Source: Rhizobium sp. Q54 (lineage in GTDB: Bacteria; Pseudomonadota; Alphaproteobacteria; Rhizobiales; Xanthobacteraceae). Taken from it: a DNA stretch of 64,000 nucleotides. Position 1 is the stretch's first letter; each line of letters opens with the position of its first letter. The stretch lies in NCBI GenBank assembly GCA_945861265.1, contig CAMAUC010000003.1:58644-122643 (forward strand), given 5' to 3'. The position numbers were made by a program, and so were the translations under genes. Shown piece by piece: positions 63,226 to 64,000 of the stretch. The notes under the pieces were generated by a model. That model ran no database searches. It had not been told where the DNA came from and was given only the letters and a program-made list of their open reading frames with translations.

Positions 63226-64000
63226 ATGCCGAATACGCTGGTGTTGATTCATGGCTATTCCGATGAGGGAAACTCGTTTGCGAAATGGCACGAGCGTCTG
63301 AAAGACCGCTATGAAAAGACCGAGGAAATTTGCATTTGCGATTATGTTTCACTCACCAACGAAGTGACGATTAAAGATCTCGCCGAAGGGTTCGATATCG
63401 CCTTGAAGGCGAGAATAGGTCTCAAGGGCGACGAGCCCTTTGACGCGATCGTGCATTCGACGGGCATGCTGGTCATTCGGTCCTGGTTGACGACCTATCC
63501 GAAACGCAGGGATCGCCTCAAACACCTCATCGGTATTGCGCCGGCGACATTCGGCTCGCCGCTGGCGAAAAAAGGCCGAAGCTGGATCGGCGCCGTCTTC
63601 AAGGGCAATAAGGATCTTGGTCCGGACTTTCTGGAATCGGGCGATCTGATTCTCGACGGTCTCGAGCTGGCGAGCCCGTTCACCTGGGACCTTGCTGAGA
63701 AAGATATGCTCGGCGACGTCGAGTATTATGGAGAGACCTCGGGCACGCCGTTTGTCTATATCTTCTGCGGTACGGATGAATATGGCGGCTTGCGAAAGGT
63801 TGTCAGCACGCCTGGCACGGATGGGACGGTGCGGCAAGCCGGCGCTGGATTCAATGTTCGTAAAATCGTTCTGGATTTGACCAAGAATCAATCCATTCTC
63901 AACCCGAATAAGAAGAAGGGCGTTAAGCGATGGCGTCTGGACGACTGGAAGCACACTGACAAGCCCGTTCATCTGGTGGATGGGATGAACCACGGCACCA
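63226..64000 (+). CDS. low-GC alpha/beta-hydrolase-like gene, partial at right edge
   Basis: An open frame from ATG 63226, after a G-rich stretch acting as ribosome-binding site, runs without a stop to the window end (258 codons). The N-terminus MPNTLVLIHGYSDEGNSF and the segment IVHSTGMLVIRSWL, which would be the nucleophile elbow with Ser in place of the usual GxSxG, suggest an alpha/beta hydrolase or lipase-like fold. TPGTDGTVR and HLVDGMNHGT near the end of the visible part could provide the acid and His. GC is low (23 of 60 at 63301-63360), unlike the preceding genes. The substrate and the full length are unknown. Confidence 0.75.
   Translation, partial: MPNTLVLIHGYSDEGNSFAKWHERLKDRYEKTEEICICDYVSLTNEVTIKDLAEGFDIALKARIGLKGDEPFDAIVHSTGMLVIRSWLTTYPKRRDRLKHLIGIAPATFGSPLAKKGRSWIGAVFKGNKDLGPDFLESGDLILDGLELASPFTWDLAEKDMLGDVEYYGETSGTPFVYIFCGTDEYGGLRKVVSTPGTDGTVRQAGAGFNVRKIVLDLTKNQSILNPNKKKGVKRWRLDDWKHTDKPVHLVDGMNHGT

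Overview
The window is chromosomal DNA of a GC-rich alphaproteobacterium, most likely a member of the Hyphomicrobiales near Bradyrhizobium, Xanthobacteraceae or Pseudolabrys. The evidence is the gene families: an RNase E whose S1 domain carries a long insertion, a suf operon with a second cysteine desulfurase and an Irr-type iron box, a BigR persulfide cluster, solitary Bug/TctC binding proteins and Rhizobiales-type palindromic repeats. Most genes are core or metabolic. I saw no rRNA, tRNA, CRISPR array, insertion sequence or phage gene.

Layout. 1-10.4 kb: the 5' end of a gene leaving the left edge, small secreted or membrane proteins (including a 24-residue protein at 2915-2989), a Bug binding protein, a YitT protein, a soluble MCP-PilZ receptor, a PAS-GGDEF-EAL protein, a signal-less HtrA-like protease and a PsiF-like protein. 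10.5-29.7 kb: RNA decay, translation and envelope genes, namely rne, a 640-base leader, amiC, a class A penicillin-binding protein, prfB with its programmed +1 frameshift, a low-GC islet with two unknown genes, an M23 peptidase, a Bcp peroxiredoxin, a 1185-residue DUF3971/AsmA-like protein, tyrS, anmK and an alpha/beta hydrolase.

29.7-37.3 kb: an iron-sulfur assembly operon behind an Irr/ICE box: a NifS/IscS-type desulfurase, sufB, sufC, sufD, sufS, sufT, sufA and a TfoX-domain gene. 37.4-50.3 kb: a diguanylate cyclase, a DEAD-box helicase, a hydrolase, an L,D-transpeptidase with a second degenerate YkuD-like domain, pobA between two Bug binding proteins, two unknown proteins and parE. 50.4-59.7 kb: a TRAP transporter, a DedA protein, a GlcG/DUF336 protein divergent from a Tat-exported metallo-hydrolase, argC, an AidB-like dehydrogenase and a MAPEG protein. 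59.9-63.1 kb: a flavin reductase and a sulfur-handling cluster (TauE/SafE permease, rhodanese, BigR, divergent persulfide dioxygenase). From 63.2 kb a low-GC hydrolase-like gene runs off the right edge.

The most informative signals are the prfB frameshift site, the iron box on the two-desulfurase suf operon, the His/Asp-rich insertion in RNase E, two copies of one palindromic repeat (one inside the suf operon), the low-GC islet at 19.4-20.5 kb, the tiny membrane protein next to a larger one, and the tandem YkuD architecture. I found no convincing wholly new multi-gene system. The best candidates for undescribed function are the islet pair, the 46.4-48.1 kb pair and the right-edge gene.
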